DNA of 64,000 nt from Shewanella violacea DSS12 (GCF_000091325.1 NC_014012.1:3728500-3792499); one strand, 5' to 3'; positions 10,397 through 21,209 are shown, counted from the first letter of the stretch. Notes: generated by a model from the sequence alone, not told the origin. Numbers and translations are program-made.

Positions 10397-12361
10397 CTAC
10401 TTAGCTGTCGATTCGTCGGCATCTTTGATAGCCGGCGTCACTTCAGAGTCGGCTTCCACTTCACTATCGGTGGAGCTTGCCTCCTCAGCCTTTGCTGAAT
10501 CTCCATCCTTATCATCCTTGCTAGAACCATTATCATCCATGTCCCAATCGGCCGGAGCACGGACTTCACGACGCTGCATCAAGTCTTCGATCATGTTTGC
10601 ATCTATGGTTTCATATTTCATCAAGGCATCTTTCATCGCATGAAGAATATCCATATTATCATTTAGATATACCCTAGCGCGATCGAAGTTGTTATCGATG
10701 AGCAGCCTAACTTCTGCATCAATCAAGCTGGCAGTCTCATCGGACATATGCTGAGTCTTACCCATGCTACGTCCTAAGAAAACTTCATTCTCATCTTCTG
10801 CGTACAAGACAGGTCCTAGCTTGTCGGAGAAACCCCACTGAGTCACCATGTTACGGGCAATCGAAGTAGCATACTTGATGTCTTGTGAGGCACCAGTAGA
10901 AATTCTTTCACTGCCATAGATGATCTCTTCGGCAAGACGTCCACCGTATGCAACAGAGATCTGACTCTCCAGCTTACGGCGAGTCTGGCTGATAGCATCG
11001 GCTTCCGGCAGGAAGAAGGTCACACCTAAGGCGCGGCCACGAGGTATGATGGTCACCTTATGCACAGGATCATGCTCAGGCACTAAACAACCAACAATTG
11101 CATGACCGGCTTCATGGTACGCCGTCATCGCTTTCTCTTCTTCAGACATCACCATGGAGCGACGTTCCGCGCCCATCATGATTTTATCTTTAGCACTCTC
11201 AAACTCTTCCATGCTGACGATACGGCGACTGCCGCGAGCGGCAAACAGGGCTGCCTCGTTAACTAGGTTGGCGAGATCCGCACCTGAGAAACCAGGAGTA
11301 CCACGAGCGATAACACTCGCCTTAACGTCATCGGCCAGAGGCACTTTACGCATATGCACTTTAAGTATCTGCTCACGACCACGGACATCGGGAAGACCTA
11401 CAACCACCTGACGATCGAAACGACCCGGACGCAATAGCGCGGCATCGAGTACATCTGGTCTGTTCGTCGCGGCGATGACGATAACACCTTCGTTACCTTC
11501 GAAACCATCCATCTCTACCAACATCTGGTTCAATGTTTGTTCACGCTCATCGTGACCACCACCGACACCAGCACCACGTTGACGGCCGACGGCATCGATC
11601 TCATCAATAAAGATGATACAAGGTGCAGATTTTTTAGCTTGTTCGAACATGTCACGCACACGAGAAGCACCAACACCAACAAACATCTCAACGAAATCTG
11701 AGCCTGAGATGGTGAAGAAAGGCACTTTTGCCTCACCGGCGATAGCCTTGGCCAGCAAGGTCTTACCCGTACCCGGAGGACCTACAAGCAGTATACCAGT
11801 GGGAATACGCCCACCTAGCTTCTGAAATCTTGTCGGTTCTTTGAGATAATCGACCAGCTCTTTAACGTCCTCTTTCGCTTCGTCACAGCCCGCAACGTCA
11901 CCAAAAGTGGTCTTAATCTGGTCTTCACTCATCAGCTTGGCCTTGCTCTTGCCGAACGACATGGCACCTTTGCCACCGCCGCCCTGCATCTGACGCATGA
12001 AGAATATCCATACACCAATAAGCAATAGCATAGGGAACCAGGAGATAAAGATCTGAGTTAAGAACCCTGACTCTTCGGCTTCTTGCCCTTTCATGGTCAC
12101 GCCCTTGCGATTCAGATCGTTAATCAGATCTTGATCATACATGGGCATGATAGTAGTAAACTTCTCTCCGGTACTTTTAGTTCCTTCGATGGTACGTTGA
12201 TCGCTCTTTATTTCGACAGTATTTACCTGCCCTTTACGAACATCATCTAAAAAAGCTGAATAATCCATCTTCGACGCAGTGGTAGAAGAGGGGGAGTAGC
12301 CCTGAAATACAGACATCAACACAACGGCGATGACTACCCAGAGAATTAAATTTTTTGCCAT
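10397..12361 (-). CDS. ftsH: ATP-dependent zinc metalloprotease FtsH
   Basis: FtsH is the membrane-anchored AAA+ protease that degrades sigma-32, LpxC and misfolded membrane proteins. The frame has 654 residues. Two transmembrane helices (about 5-23 and 97-118) flank a periplasmic domain. Walker A GPPGTGKT is near 194, Walker [12 protein letters not shown] near 250, the second region of homology follows, and the zinc site HEAGH is near 414-418. The tail is Asp/Ser/Glu-rich. It follows rlmE by 54 bases, the known heat-shock operon in E. coli, and a sigma-32-like promoter lies upstream of rlmE. Confidence 0.98.
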   Translation of the reverse strand: MAKNLILWVVIAVVLMSVFQGYSPSSTTASKMDYSAFLDDVRKGQVNTVEIKSDQRTIEGTKSTGEKFTTIMPMYDQDLINDLNRKGVTMKGQEAEESGFLTQIFISWFPMLLLIGVWIFFMRQMQGGGGKGAMSFGKSKAKLMSEDQIKTTFGDVAGCDEAKEDVKELVDYLKEPTRFQKLGGRIPTGILLVGPPGTGKTLLAKAIAGEAKVPFFTISGSDFVEMFVGVGASRVRDMFEQAKKSAPCIIFIDEIDAVGRQRGAGVGGGHDEREQTLNQMLVEMDGFEGNEGVIVIAATNRPDVLDAALLRPGRFDRQVVVGLPDVRGREQILKVHMRKVPLADDVKASVIARGTPGFSGADLANLVNEAALFAARGSRRIVSMEEFESAKDKIMMGAERRSMVMSEEEKAMTAYHEAGHAIVGCLVPEHDPVHKVTIIPRGRALGVTFFLPEADAISQTRRKLESQISVAYGGRLAEEIIYGSERISTGASQDIKYATSIARNMVTQWGFSDKLGPVLYAEDENEVFLGRSMGKTQHMSDETASLIDAEVRLLIDNNFDRARVYLNDNMDILHAMKDALMKYETIDANMIEDLMQRREVRAPADWDMDDNGSSKDDKDGDSAKAEEASSTDSEVEADSEVTPAIKDADESTAK

Positions 12362-12415
12362 ATCACTCAGAATTACTAGACCTCATAGAGTCTTGCGATA
12401 ACTGACGTTAGGGTA

Positions 12416-13045
12416 CTACAACTTGTACCCTGTCGCCACAAGATAGACTTCTCGCGAACGTGCTCGCGAAGAGTCTGGCTTACGTGTTTTAACCGTTTTA
12501 AATGCGGCTCTCACCGACTTCATGTACTCTTCAAAGCCCTCCCCCTGAAAGACTTTGACTGCGAAACAGCCATTAGGTGCCATCACTTGATGACACATAT
12601 CTAAGGCTAATTCCACTAGATACATGGCCCGGGGCTGATCGACACCACCTGTGCCACTCATATTTGGCGCCATGTCAGACAAGACCACATCCACTTTCCC
12701 ATCTCCGACTCGGGTAAGCAAGGCATCGAGTACCTTCTCTTCCCTAAAATCACCCTGGAGAAAGTCTACACCAACTATGGGATCCATAGCTAAAATATCG
12801 CAAGCGATAACCTTACCTCTGTCACCAGCTAGTTTAACGGCAACTTGAGACCAACCACCAGGGGCCGCCCCTAAATCCACCACAGTCATACCAGGACGTA
12901 TCAATTTATCTTTCTCCTGGATCTCCTCTAATTTAAACGCAGCGCGCGAACGCAATCCCCGTTTTTGAGCTAATTTGACATAGTGGTCATCAAAATGTTC
13001 CTGCAACCAACGGGAGGAACTCGCTGTTCTTTTTTTACCTGACAT
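12416..13045 (-). CDS. rlmE: 23S rRNA 2'-O-ribose U2552 methyltransferase RlmE
   Basis: RlmE (FtsJ/RrmJ) methylates U2552 in the A-loop of 23S rRNA in the assembled 50S subunit. The frame has 209 residues and an ATG start. The SAM-binding motif [14 protein letters not shown] is near residues 56-69. The K-D-K-E catalytic tetrad can be traced through the N-terminal RAAFKLEEI (Lys), VLSDMAPN (Asp), VKVFQG (Lys) and the C-terminal REVYLVA (Glu). It is the first gene of rlmE-ftsH. Confidence 0.97.
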   Translation of the reverse strand: MSGKKRTASSSRWLQEHFDDHYVKLAQKRGLRSRAAFKLEEIQEKDKLIRPGMTVVDLGAAPGGWSQVAVKLAGDRGKVIACDILAMDPIVGVDFLQGDFREEKVLDALLTRVGDGKVDVVLSDMAPNMSGTGGVDQPRAMYLVELALDMCHQVMAPNGCFAVKVFQGEGFEEYMKSVRAAFKTVKTRKPDSSRARSREVYLVATGYKL

Positions 13046-13081
13046 TCAACATCCGCAACAAATGAGAGTTACATAAAGAGT

Positions 13082-13110
13082 ATATAAGGGTAGAATAGCC
13101 GTTTTTCAAC
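13082..13110 (-). promoter_or_regulatory. Candidate sigma-32 promoter of rlmE-ftsH
   Basis: The minus strand reads GTTGAAA, 13 bases, then CCCTTATAT, ending 36 bases before the rlmE start. This is close to the heat-shock consensus CTTGAAA / CCCCATNT with 13-base spacing. E. coli rlmE-ftsH is a known sigma-32 operon. Assignment to this site is inference. Confidence 0.65.
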
Positions 13111-13136
13111 AGTAACTCAGCATAAAGTTGGTATAA

Positions 13137-13436
13137 ATGAACTTAACAACCAAACAAAAACAGCACTTAAAGGGCTTAGCGCATAATTTGAAGCCTGTAG
13201 TGATGCTTGGTTCCAATGGTCTGACTGAAGGTGTACTGGCGGAAATTGATAATGCACTGACTCACCATGAACTGATCAAAGTGAAAGTTGCTTCGGGTGA
13301 CAGAGAGTTAAAAAATGCAATTGTTGACGCCATCGTTCGTGAAACTCAAGCCGTGAATGTACAGCTTATAGGTCACGTACTTGTACTTTTCCGTCAGTCT
13401 GAAGAGATGAAAATCGCCATTCCTAAGGCAAAGTAA
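13137..13436 (+). CDS. yhbY: YhbY-family RNA-binding protein (CRM domain)
   Basis: A 99-residue single CRM domain, the RNA-binding fold also found in chloroplast splicing factors; YhbY associates with 50S precursors. It begins MNLTTKQKQHLKGLAHNLKP, has the family core VVMLGSNGLTEGVLAEID and LIKVKV, and the helix-turn IVRETQAVNVQLIGHVLVLFR. It is divergent from rlmE-ftsH with 91 bases between starts, as in E. coli, and is followed by a terminator. Confidence 0.95.
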   Translation: MNLTTKQKQHLKGLAHNLKPVVMLGSNGLTEGVLAEIDNALTHHELIKVKVASGDRELKNAIVDAIVRETQAVNVQLIGHVLVLFRQSEEMKIAIPKAK

Positions 13437-13454
13437 ACACCCTCTATCGAAAAA

Positions 13455-13487
13455 CGGAGCCAAATTAATCTTTGGCTCCGTTTTTTT
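13455..13487 (+). terminator. yhbY terminator, probably bidirectional
   Basis: CGGAGCCAAA-TTAATC-TTTGGCTCCG followed by TTTTTTT on the plus strand. A run of A on the left makes it usable for secF on the minus strand too. Confidence 0.9.
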
Positions 13488-13516
13488 ATGCCTGGTAAAA
13501 GATAACGCTGACTATC

Positions 13517-14464
13517 CTATGGCGCGTCGGAAACTGGCACCAGACGATAATGCTCTGAGTTCAGCTTAAACACCTCGGGCAAACAAGTCCCCACGGATAT
13601 CGACGACCAAGTGCCTGTCAGAATACCGATAAACATGGCGATGGAAAAACTTTCCAGCGGCCCCCCTCCCATCACCCACAGCGCGATGACCGTCATTAAG
13701 GTGGTACCACTGGTCACCAAAGTCCGGGAAAATGTCGCCTTCACAGCCCTGTCATTGATCTCGGCTATCGGCAAGCCAGACTCGGTTCGCAATCCCTCTC
13801 TGATCCTGTCGGCTATGATGATCGAATCATTGAGTGAATAGCCTAATATGGCCAGAACCGCCGCAAGCACGGTCAGATTAAACTCCGTCTGAGTCAAGGA
13901 AAAGAATGCCAGCACGAAAATCACATCATGGAACAGGGCCAGCAAGGAACCACAGGCGAGACGCCACTCGAATCGATAGCTCAAATAAGCCATGATGCAC
14001 AACATGGCAACCAACAAGGCCAAGCCACCTTGCTCGGCCAGTTCCTGGCCAATCTGTGGCCCGACTATGCTGCTGTTTAGCACCTCTACGTCACTATTGA
14101 GGGGCTGCAATACCTGCTCTATATCCATTGCATGCTGACTGACATCTTCTTGAGTCGATGGCAGGCTATATCTTAGTACCCAGCGCCCAGGCTCTCCCGC
14201 AGAAATCACACTCACCTCCTGATCCGACGCTAAGCTCAACAAGTCAGAGATATCTTTACTGGCCACCTTGCTATCAAGCTTAACCTCGGTAACGACTCCA
14301 CCGGTGAAATCTAGGCCCCAATTGAACCCCTTAACCGCAATCACAGACAGAGACAATATCATCAGGCTAAGTGATATCAGACTAGTTAAATAACGTAATT
14401 TAGTTAACGTTTTCATTTCGGAAAACTTACTGTTTACCTGCTTAAAATTAAATAAACTCATCAT
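13517..14464 (-). CDS. secF: Protein translocase subunit SecF
   Basis: SecF works with SecD in proton-driven late steps of Sec export. The 315 residues carry the SecF start pattern: helix at about 35-52, GFNWGLDFTGGVVTEV, then a periplasmic domain, then five clustered helices including SLNDSIIIADRIRE and the conserved SGTTLMTVIALWVMGG. It starts one base inside the secD stop (TAATG). No yajC, tgt or queA is beside it, unlike the usual secDF locus, so this may be a second secDF pair in the genome (inference). Confidence 0.95.
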   Translation of the reverse strand: MMSLFNFKQVNSKFSEMKTLTKLRYLTSLISLSLMILSLSVIAVKGFNWGLDFTGGVVTEVKLDSKVASKDISDLLSLASDQEVSVISAGEPGRWVLRYSLPSTQEDVSQHAMDIEQVLQPLNSDVEVLNSSIVGPQIGQELAEQGGLALLVAMLCIMAYLSYRFEWRLACGSLLALFHDVIFVLAFFSLTQTEFNLTVLAAVLAILGYSLNDSIIIADRIREGLRTESGLPIAEINDRAVKATFSRTLVTSGTTLMTVIALWVMGGGPLESFSIAMFIGILTGTWSSISVGTCLPEVFKLNSEHYRLVPVSDAP

Positions 14465-16278
14465 TACACCCTCACATCACGGTTAAAATTACGTCCATAT
14501 GCCCAATTGATAAGGACGCGAGAGGCAAAAATTCCGGTAAACATACTCGTCAATAATCCCAAGCCCAGTGTCAGGGCAAAGCCTTGGATCGGACCATTAC
14601 CGATAGAATAGAGCACAACAGCAGTGATCATGGTGGTGAGGTTGGCATCTAAGATGGTGCCAAAGGCGCTATCGAAGCCCCTGTCTATGGCACGAGCGAA
14701 ATCTCTCCCCAGTTTCAGATTATCTTTGATCCGCTCGAAGATGAGTACATTAGTATCAACGGCCATACCAACCGTCAGCACTAAGCCTGCGATGCCTGGT
14801 AAGGTCAATACCGCCCCAGGGATCAGAGCCAGTAACCCAAACAGAATCACCATATTAGCGATAAGAGCCACATTGGCTACCCAGCCCAAACGCCGGTACC
14901 AGAAACCCATAAAGACTAAGGTCATCGCCATACCTAAGGCTAACGCGGCAAAACCATTGACGATATTCTCGGCGCCAAGACTCGGGCCTATAGTACGCTC
15001 TTCGACTATAGTCACCGGCGCAGTCATAGAGCCTGCACGTAATAACAAGGCCAATTGCTGCGCCTCTTGGTAATCTCCGGCTCCGGTAATACTGAAACGA
15101 TTGCCTAACTGACTCTGTATGGTGGCAATACTGATCACTCGTGTCTGTTGACTCACCTCACCTTGAGCATTCCGGCTGTACTCACTGTAAGATGTGGCCA
15201 TGGGATAACCTATATTGTCTCTGGAAAAAGCCGACATCAATTTACCGCCAGCACTGTCTAAGGTGATATTCACTTCAGCGCCTCCCATCTCACCAATCCC
15301 CGCCCTGGCATCTATAATATGCTCACCTCCCAACACAGGTTTGCGCGATACATAAACTGGGGTCTGGGAGTCATCCCGCAAGATTTTTGCGTTAACAGAA
15401 CCCGGCGGTTTAACTTCATAGAAAGCCAAGCTGGCTGTTGCCCCTATGACGCTCTTTGCTGCGGCGGGATCTTGAACACCAGGCAGTTCAATACGTATTC
15501 TATGCTCTCCCTGGCGCTGTACTATAGCCTCGGTTATCCCAAGTTGAGATATACGACCACGCATGGTCTGTAAATTTTGTTTAACGGTTAGATCTCGCAG
15601 CAGGTCTTTCTCAGATTGCTTTAAACTGACCGTCAAGATGCCATCTCCCTCCTGCTTCACTTGCCAGCGAGGATGTTGGCTACGGATAAATTGTCTGTAT
15701 TGGTAACTGGTTTCTGAGTTAGCCAGCATTAAGGTGATACTGTCATCGTCCTTATAACGCACCTGAGTTCCCATCAACTTTTGCTCACGGGAAAACTGCT
15801 TGATTGAATCGACTAAGCTTTCACCATGAAGTCGATAAACGGGATCCAGATCCACATCCAAGAGAAACTGCACACCTCCCCTGAGATCTAAGCCCAACTT
15901 TATGGGGGCAACTCCCAGACTGAGTAACCAGGATGGCGCCGCCGGAGCGAGTGACAGAGTGAGATGTTCTGGTTTAGCGACTAGCTTAGCCAACACTTGC
16001 TTTGTTTGCGTTTGTTGAGCCTGCTTAGCGAGTACGATCAATGTCTGACCATCGGCCTGATCTATACGCTTGATATCTATCCCAGCCAGTTGGAGTTGCT
16101 TATGCAGCTCTATTAAGGAAACTGATAAACCCGCCTTATCACTGACCTCAATAGCCGCATCTTCACCGAACAGAGACGGCAGTGCACTCAATAGCATGAT
16201 GATAATCGTGACGATTATCATCCCATATTTCCATGGAGAGTTGTGATTGAGTAATGTTTTTCTTGTTTGTCTTTTCAT
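14464..16278 (-). CDS. secD: Protein translocase subunit SecD
   Basis: SecD is the partner of SecF, with a large periplasmic P1 domain and six membrane helices. The frame has 604 residues. The N-terminal helix is at about 17-35, then KLGLDLRGGVQFLLDVDLD (the SecD hallmark), IELPGVQDPAAAK, the GAGDYQEAQQLALLLRAG motif preceding helix 2, and GMAVDTNVLIFERIK with the conserved Asp of the fourth helix. It is translationally coupled to secF. The N-terminal 120 residues look loosely conserved. The location away from yajC is noted under findings. Confidence 0.95.
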   Translation of the reverse strand: MKRQTRKTLLNHNSPWKYGMIIVTIIIMLLSALPSLFGEDAAIEVSDKAGLSVSLIELHKQLQLAGIDIKRIDQADGQTLIVLAKQAQQTQTKQVLAKLVAKPEHLTLSLAPAAPSWLLSLGVAPIKLGLDLRGGVQFLLDVDLDPVYRLHGESLVDSIKQFSREQKLMGTQVRYKDDDSITLMLANSETSYQYRQFIRSQHPRWQVKQEGDGILTVSLKQSEKDLLRDLTVKQNLQTMRGRISQLGITEAIVQRQGEHRIRIELPGVQDPAAAKSVIGATASLAFYEVKPPGSVNAKILRDDSQTPVYVSRKPVLGGEHIIDARAGIGEMGGAEVNITLDSAGGKLMSAFSRDNIGYPMATSYSEYSRNAQGEVSQQTRVISIATIQSQLGNRFSITGAGDYQEAQQLALLLRAGSMTAPVTIVEERTIGPSLGAENIVNGFAALALGMAMTLVFMGFWYRRLGWVANVALIANMVILFGLLALIPGAVLTLPGIAGLVLTVGMAVDTNVLIFERIKDNLKLGRDFARAIDRGFDSAFGTILDANLTTMITAVVLYSIGNGPIQGFALTLGLGLLTSMFTGIFASRVLINWAYGRNFNRDVRV

Positions 16279-16457
16279 AGCGTAATTTGCCCTGAAGGCA
16301 CCTTGCTTTCTAACGAGTTTTTCCGTTCTCTATCAAAATTCACCATTAATAAATGGCTCAACCAAGGACGCGTATCCCAAAGGATGTCCAAATAGGAAGA
16401 TGTTTCTTGAGAAAGAGAGATTTAGCCGGCCAGCCTTCGATGCCAGCCGATAACAAG

Positions 16458-16973
16458 TTAGCTAACGGATTTTTGCTGAGAAAAGCGGTAGAGCAGATTC
16501 GATTCCTTCCAGCCCGAAAGCCTGGAAGGCTTGTCATTAGCATGGAGGGACCAATTCAGGGCCCGGACAAAGTCTATCCGATACCCTATGGAAAAAGAGG
16601 GACTTGGAGGTGAAACAAATTCATAGGCCAACAGATAGCTAGGCCGTATCTGTTGTAGATCGTGTTGAGCAAAACTTAACAGACGCATCGAGATAAGAGG
16701 AACAAACTCTTGCTCACTCGGAACATGGTGTTCGAGTCCTGTGTGAGTGCTTGGTGTATCTTGATGACCAAAGAGAGTGTTCATCGATACACAAGAGGTC
16801 AAATTAAATGCTTCCTGAGACCCTGAGTCCTGACACAAGCTGTGGACGGACTGAATAGCGCTATCCTTTTTCATATATTCAGAGGCTGACGCACTCGTGC
16901 CGCAGAGAAATATTCCTCCTAGCAAGATCAGCATTAGCCCTATACGAAAAAGTCCTGACACATTAATCCCCAT
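16458..16973 (-). CDS. Hypothetical exported protein
   Basis: The product is not recognised. With ATG at 16973 it has 171 residues; a TTG nine codons further upstream is possible but no clear ribosome binding site favours either. A signal peptide is evident: hydrophobic stretch LFRIGLMLILLGGIFLCG at about 7-24 followed by TSASA-SEY, a plausible cleavage site. The mature part has two Cys, is His/Ser/Pro-rich, and shows no known motif. It lies 180 bases upstream of secD on the same strand and downstream of the greA terminator. It could be an orphan lineage-specific gene. Coding is moderately supported by length, signal peptide and lack of a competing frame. Confidence 0.55.
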   Translation of the reverse strand: MGINVSGLFRIGLMLILLGGIFLCGTSASASEYMKKDSAIQSVHSLCQDSGSQEAFNLTSCVSMNTLFGHQDTPSTHTGLEHHVPSEQEFVPLISMRLLSFAQHDLQQIRPSYLLAYEFVSPPSPSFSIGYRIDFVRALNWSLHANDKPSRLSGWKESNLLYRFSQQKSVS

Positions 16974-17060
16974 GATATTTATTTTTTTGATTCTAACCAA
17001 AAAAGCCGAAAAAACAAAATAACAATTAGATATCCTATCAAATCACGAAAAACAGGCAAC

Positions 17061-17087
17061 AAAAAAGCCGCTATTAACGGCTTTTTT
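17061..17087 (-). terminator. greA terminator
   Basis: AAAAAAGCCG-CTATTAA-CGGCTTTTTT has A/T tracts on both sides. It lies 64 bases after greA on the minus strand. Confidence 0.85.
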
Positions 17088-17150
17088 ACATCTCGCAATA
17101 TTAAATAGAGATCCCATTATGAACAATGTATGGGATGCAAAAATATCTGC

Positions 17151-17627
17151 TTAGATATATTTTACGGCAATGATCTCATACTCGGTAATACCACCCGGGG
17201 TCTGAATATTTACCTCATCATCGAGATTTTTACCAACCAAACCACGTGCAATCGGTGAAGTTACAGAGATCAAATTATCTTTGATATTCGCTTCATCTTC
17301 ACCCACGATACGGTAAGTCGATTCTTCTTCGGTCTCGACATTCAGTATAGTCACTGTTGTACCGAAAATAATACGACCATTATTCTCCATCTTAGTCACA
17401 TCGATGATCTGCACATTCGAAAGTTTACCTTCGATATCACGAATGCGAGCCTCGCAAATGCCCTGCTCTTCGCGCGCGGCATGATACTCAGCATTCTCTT
17501 TAAGGTCGCCAAGTTCTCTGGCTGTGCCTATTGCTTGAGTAATACTGGGGCGCTGCTCAAATTTAAGATGTGTTAACTCTTTTCGCAGTTGTTCGGCGCC
17601 AACAACTGTCATAGGAACCTTATTCAT
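17151..17627 (-). CDS. greA: Transcript cleavage factor GreA
   Basis: GreA inserts its coiled coil into the RNA polymerase secondary channel and stimulates cleavage of backtracked RNA. The 158 residues match the family length. The N-terminal coiled coil (1-75) carries the tip motif [16 protein letters not shown] with the acidic catalytic residues, followed by the FKBP-like C-terminal domain with [14 protein letters not shown] and the terminal [14 protein letters not shown]. The usual gammaproteobacterial neighbour carAB lies about 3.6 kb away, separated by a porin and a chemoreceptor gene. Confidence 0.98.
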   Translation of the reverse strand: MNKVPMTVVGAEQLRKELTHLKFEQRPSITQAIGTARELGDLKENAEYHAAREEQGICEARIRDIEGKLSNVQIIDVTKMENNGRIIFGTTVTILNVETEEESTYRIVGEDEANIKDNLISVTSPIARGLVGKNLDDEVNIQTPGGITEYEIIAVKYI

Positions 17628-18051
17628 AATCCTCTTTCGTCTCCTTTAAAACAAAAGCAGTCTCTATCGGCACATGCTGGGCCAATAAAGTAAAGTATCT
17701 CGGGGATATGCTCATTCTATACGTTCATCACCTCAGATGCTATCCCGCTTTTTCACATAAATATCTTCCTCATAAAAAGTATCCATCTTGCAAAGATCGG
17801 CCTAATAGTAATGAATGACTTAAGTTTTTAAAATGAAAGGGTTAGCTTAGCAAAAAGATTATCACCATTTTGGTGCAGTTATAATACTCGTTAGTTAGCA
17901 ATAAGTTAAAACTGCACTACACTTCAATTGATCTATCCAGCTTGTACTTAGGTCCCAAGGACAATCACTAACTCTATCCCCCATTTCAATCGATTAACCT
18001 TGGTTAAGCTTATAAACAAAAATAAGCAGTAATGACAAATAGGGAATGAAT
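17628..18051. other. Intergenic region, greA to porin gene
   Basis: No ORF is supported. On the plus strand a TATAAT at 17880-17885 is a possible -10 box for the porin gene, but no convincing -35 lies at the right distance. CACCA-TTT-TGGTG at 17863-17875 is a small palindrome just upstream of it and could be an operator. Both are weak. Confidence 0.3.
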
Positions 18052-18705
18052 ATGAAACATCACATTGGATATGCTGTCGTATTATGCTCCACTCTTACCT
18101 TAGCCCCACCCACATTCGCCACTGAAGGCTTATCGGCCAACATAAGTGTCACTAACAATTATATCTGGCGCGGTGTGACTCAAACCCATGATAAGCCTGC
18201 AGTGTCAGGCGGAATAGATTACGCCATGGATACGGGTATCTACCTAGGCACCTGGGCATCTAACATAGATTTCGGTGATGACGCCACCACTGAGCTAGAC
18301 CTCTATCTAGGCTTTGCTAATGAGTTTGGTGAGTTCAACTATGATTTTGGTTATGTCTATTACGGCTACCCAGATGGCGATGACCTCAATTTTGGTGAAG
18401 TTTATGGCTCAATTGGCTGGAATGTGCTCTCAATAGGCATCTCTACCACGGCACATTCAGATTGGTCATCTGATTTTGGTGACGATATTTACTTCGAAAT
18501 TAATGCAGCGTTTGAAATTCTTGGCGATGCCGAACTTGGATTACACTTAGGTAGTTATGACTTCGATGATGGACTAGATTATCAGGACTATAACGTCAGC
18601 ATCAGCAAGAGCGGTTTTAGCTTTTTAGTCAGTCAAGTAAGCGAAGATGAGATAGATGACGATTATAAGATAGTGGTTTCTTATACCTATGAAATTGACC
18701 TTTGA
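18052..18705 (+). CDS. TorF-family putative porin (TIGR02001/Gcw_chp)
   Basis: An outer-membrane beta-barrel protein of the Gcw_chp/TorF family, common in Shewanella and other proteobacteria, with presumed porin function. I choose ATG 18052 because AGGGA lies six bases before it; the ATG two codons earlier is too close. The 217-residue product has a signal peptide (hydrophobic 5-22, cut after about TFA) and the family N-terminal signature SVTNNYIWRGVTQTHDKPAV, followed by alternating aromatic strands and acidic turns. The final residues YTYEIDL resemble a barrel end. The substrate is unknown. It is a single gene ending in its own terminator. Confidence 0.85.
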   Translation: MKHHIGYAVVLCSTLTLAPPTFATEGLSANISVTNNYIWRGVTQTHDKPAVSGGIDYAMDTGIYLGTWASNIDFGDDATTELDLYLGFANEFGEFNYDFGYVYYGYPDGDDLNFGEVYGSIGWNVLSIGISTTAHSDWSSDFGDDIYFEINAAFEILGDAELGLHLGSYDFDDGLDYQDYNVSISKSGFSFLVSQVSEDEIDDDYKIVVSYTYEIDL

Positions 18706-18728
18706 TCTCAAAAACATCTTTAAACTTC

Positions 18729-18753
18729 AAAGAGGCCGGAACAGGCCTCTTTG
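18729..18753 (+). terminator. Porin gene terminator
   Basis: AAAGAGGCC-GGAACA-GGCCTCTTT, 24 bases after the porin stop; it is symmetrical and may also serve the chemoreceptor on the other strand. Confidence 0.75.
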
Positions 18754-18796
18754 ATGATTGAATACTGCTCAGACTCAGCATTTTATTAGTAGCCTA

Positions 18797-21115
18797 TTAA
18801 AGCTTAAATTCACTCATTTTCTCTTCCAGATTAGTCACTAAATTACTCAAATTTTCGACATCCTCTTTACTAAGCTCCGCCTTAGAGGAGATCCTCAGTG
18901 AGGTATCGGCAATCTCAGTGATATTTTGATTAATATCGCCAACCACAGCACTCTGTTGCTCGGAAGCCGTTGCTATCTGCATATTCATATCACTGAGCTG
19001 AGACACAAGCACCACAACCTCGGCCAGTATTTTCCGATTTTCTTCACAGGTTCCGATACTTGCATTAGCCATTTCATTAGACGAAGTCACCATTTTTACG
19101 GTTATAACAGTCTCATGTTGCAATGAATTAATCTTTTCCCGAATGTCTTCGGTTGATTGTTGAGTCCGTGATGCTAATGTCCTCACTTCATCGGCTACCA
19201 CAGCAAAACCTCTACCTTGTTCACCAGCTCTGGCAGCTTCGATAGCGGCATTTAGTGCCAATAAATTAGTCTGCTCAGCGATGGCCTGAATGACGTCCAG
19301 CACAGAACCAATTGATTCACTCTCCTGAGCCAATTTTTCGATGGACTGTGAAGCGGAAGCCATCTGTGCATTTAACTCCTCCATGTCATGCTCTAAACGC
19401 TCAGCCCCTTGAGTACTTTCCAGACACTTATCATTAGTTTCACGCACAGAATCCGCGGCACTAGAGGCATTACGTGCCACCTCCTGGATTGTCGCTAACA
19501 ACTGGTTAGTCGCCACAGCGACACTGTCAGCATTATTAGATTGCTGCATGGTCTGTTCGGTTGTTTCATTGATGTCCTCCATCATCTTGCCCGTCGTTTT
19601 CAATAGAGTCGCCGCCAGCTCCTCGACACTATTGAGAATACTCTGTAACTCTTGTAATAGCTGATTAAATGAGCTTGCCAGAGAGAACAGCTCATCTTCA
19701 CCTTGATAATCAATTCTGGTTGTTAGGTCTTTATTCTGAGTAACTCGATTGACTTGAGCAATAAACCCATTGATTGGATTGGATATTCCCCTGCCGACCA
19801 TAAAACCTGCAACAAGAGTAATAGGAATTAAAATCAACATAATAATGCTGATTGTTAGCCATATGGCATCAAGCATATTTTCCTTATCCTGCATCGCCTC
19901 GGCAACATCAATCTCGCTCAAAATGGCCCATTTAACTCCAGCTATCTCCAGTGGTGCGAATGCCGATAACACCTCTAGATTACGATAATCCATGACTGTC
20001 TTAATACCAGTCTGCCCAGATAGTGCAGATCTAGCCCCCTCGCTATCAACCCTTTGATAACCTATGGCCGAGCCACTCGCCTCTATCTTGTTGACTATCT
20101 GAGCGTCCATACCCGCATCTCTGAGGGCCTTAATGTAACCAGATTTGTCATCATATAAGAAGCGGCTCTGGCTACGAAGTAAGTGATCATCCCCCACTAA
20201 ATAGGTTTCACCTGAGCTACCCAGACCAACCTTGCGCCACTCTTTATCATAGGTCATCAGATTATTGATCTCATCTATGGGCATCTGAAAAATCAATATG
20301 CCTAGCTTCTTCCCATCAGCGGAAAATACCGGCGATGAGATAAATGCTGCGGCCGCTTCATAAGAGGGGAAATAGGGCTTAAAGTCGATAAGAAAGGTAT
20401 CATTCTTATTACTGGTACTATTGGCCGCCCTAAAAGCTTTGGCTAGGCCGGTATTTTTATAAGGCCCATCCAATAGCGAGGTGGCATAATCCAGCTCCTT
20501 AAACACAGAATAAACCACATAACCCGAATCCGGTTCGACCAGAAAAATATCATAAAAACCGAAGGCTTCTAGATACTGATTAAATTGAGGATGATATTTC
20601 TTATGAGTATTGCTGTAATCTGTGCCGTCTTTAGCAAACTCTAAGGCATTCTTACTGCCTAATGGATTAGAGTTACCACTGATATAGGCATGTTGAATCG
20701 CTCGGGTATTACTGTTTAGCGTAGCAAGCTTACTGCTGGCACTGCCCATGGCCGATGGATTTTGATTACGATACTCTTTATCGAATTGATTGGTGTAATA
20801 CTGCTTCAAGGCAGAGTCGTCTCTCATGCTGGTCTGTTGACCATAATCAAAAAACTCTTGGGGTAGATGATGCATTACGTCTATCACCATCTCATTATTA
20901 GACAGGGTGATCATCTCTTTCTCAATCGTTGAGAAATATCTTTCTATTTGGGATTTTTGAATTTCTCGAATGGCAACAAGCTGTTCGAATGCCCTTTTCT
21001 CAAGGGCATATGACGCGATAGAGGAAGACTTCCAACCAACCAGCGATCCCGCTGTTAATATACCAATCCCTGATAATAACACCGAAGCCAACACTATTTT
21101 GCTGGAAATTTTCAT
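18797..21115 (-). CDS. Methyl-accepting chemotaxis protein (large periplasmic sensor)
   Basis: A chemoreceptor of 772 residues. Helix 1 is at about 8-30, then a large periplasmic sensor at about 35-410 that fits a dCache-type fold in size and motifs ([50 protein letters not shown]). Helix 2 is at about 418-442, followed by a HAMP domain and the signalling domain. The hairpin tip is [20 protein letters not shown] then [20 protein letters not shown]. The ligand is unknown. It is a single gene between terminators, inserted between greA and carB. Confidence 0.93.
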   Translation of the reverse strand: MKISSKIVLASVLLSGIGILTAGSLVGWKSSSIASYALEKRAFEQLVAIREIQKSQIERYFSTIEKEMITLSNNEMVIDVMHHLPQEFFDYGQQTSMRDDSALKQYYTNQFDKEYRNQNPSAMGSASSKLATLNSNTRAIQHAYISGNSNPLGSKNALEFAKDGTDYSNTHKKYHPQFNQYLEAFGFYDIFLVEPDSGYVVYSVFKELDYATSLLDGPYKNTGLAKAFRAANSTSNKNDTFLIDFKPYFPSYEAAAAFISSPVFSADGKKLGILIFQMPIDEINNLMTYDKEWRKVGLGSSGETYLVGDDHLLRSQSRFLYDDKSGYIKALRDAGMDAQIVNKIEASGSAIGYQRVDSEGARSALSGQTGIKTVMDYRNLEVLSAFAPLEIAGVKWAILSEIDVAEAMQDKENMLDAIWLTISIIMLILIPITLVAGFMVGRGISNPINGFIAQVNRVTQNKDLTTRIDYQGEDELFSLASSFNQLLQELQSILNSVEELAATLLKTTGKMMEDINETTEQTMQQSNNADSVAVATNQLLATIQEVARNASSAADSVRETNDKCLESTQGAERLEHDMEELNAQMASASQSIEKLAQESESIGSVLDVIQAIAEQTNLLALNAAIEAARAGEQGRGFAVVADEVRTLASRTQQSTEDIREKINSLQHETVITVKMVTSSNEMANASIGTCEENRKILAEVVVLVSQLSDMNMQIATASEQQSAVVGDINQNITEIADTSLRISSKAELSKEDVENLSNLVTNLEEKMSEFKL

Positions 21116-21209
21116 GAGCAGATCACCACCTAAACAATATTAGTCTTTAAAGTTTAGTAGAAATGTAAAAACTCGCTGAAAAGGATATTTTTATAATTTT
21201 AAACAATAA

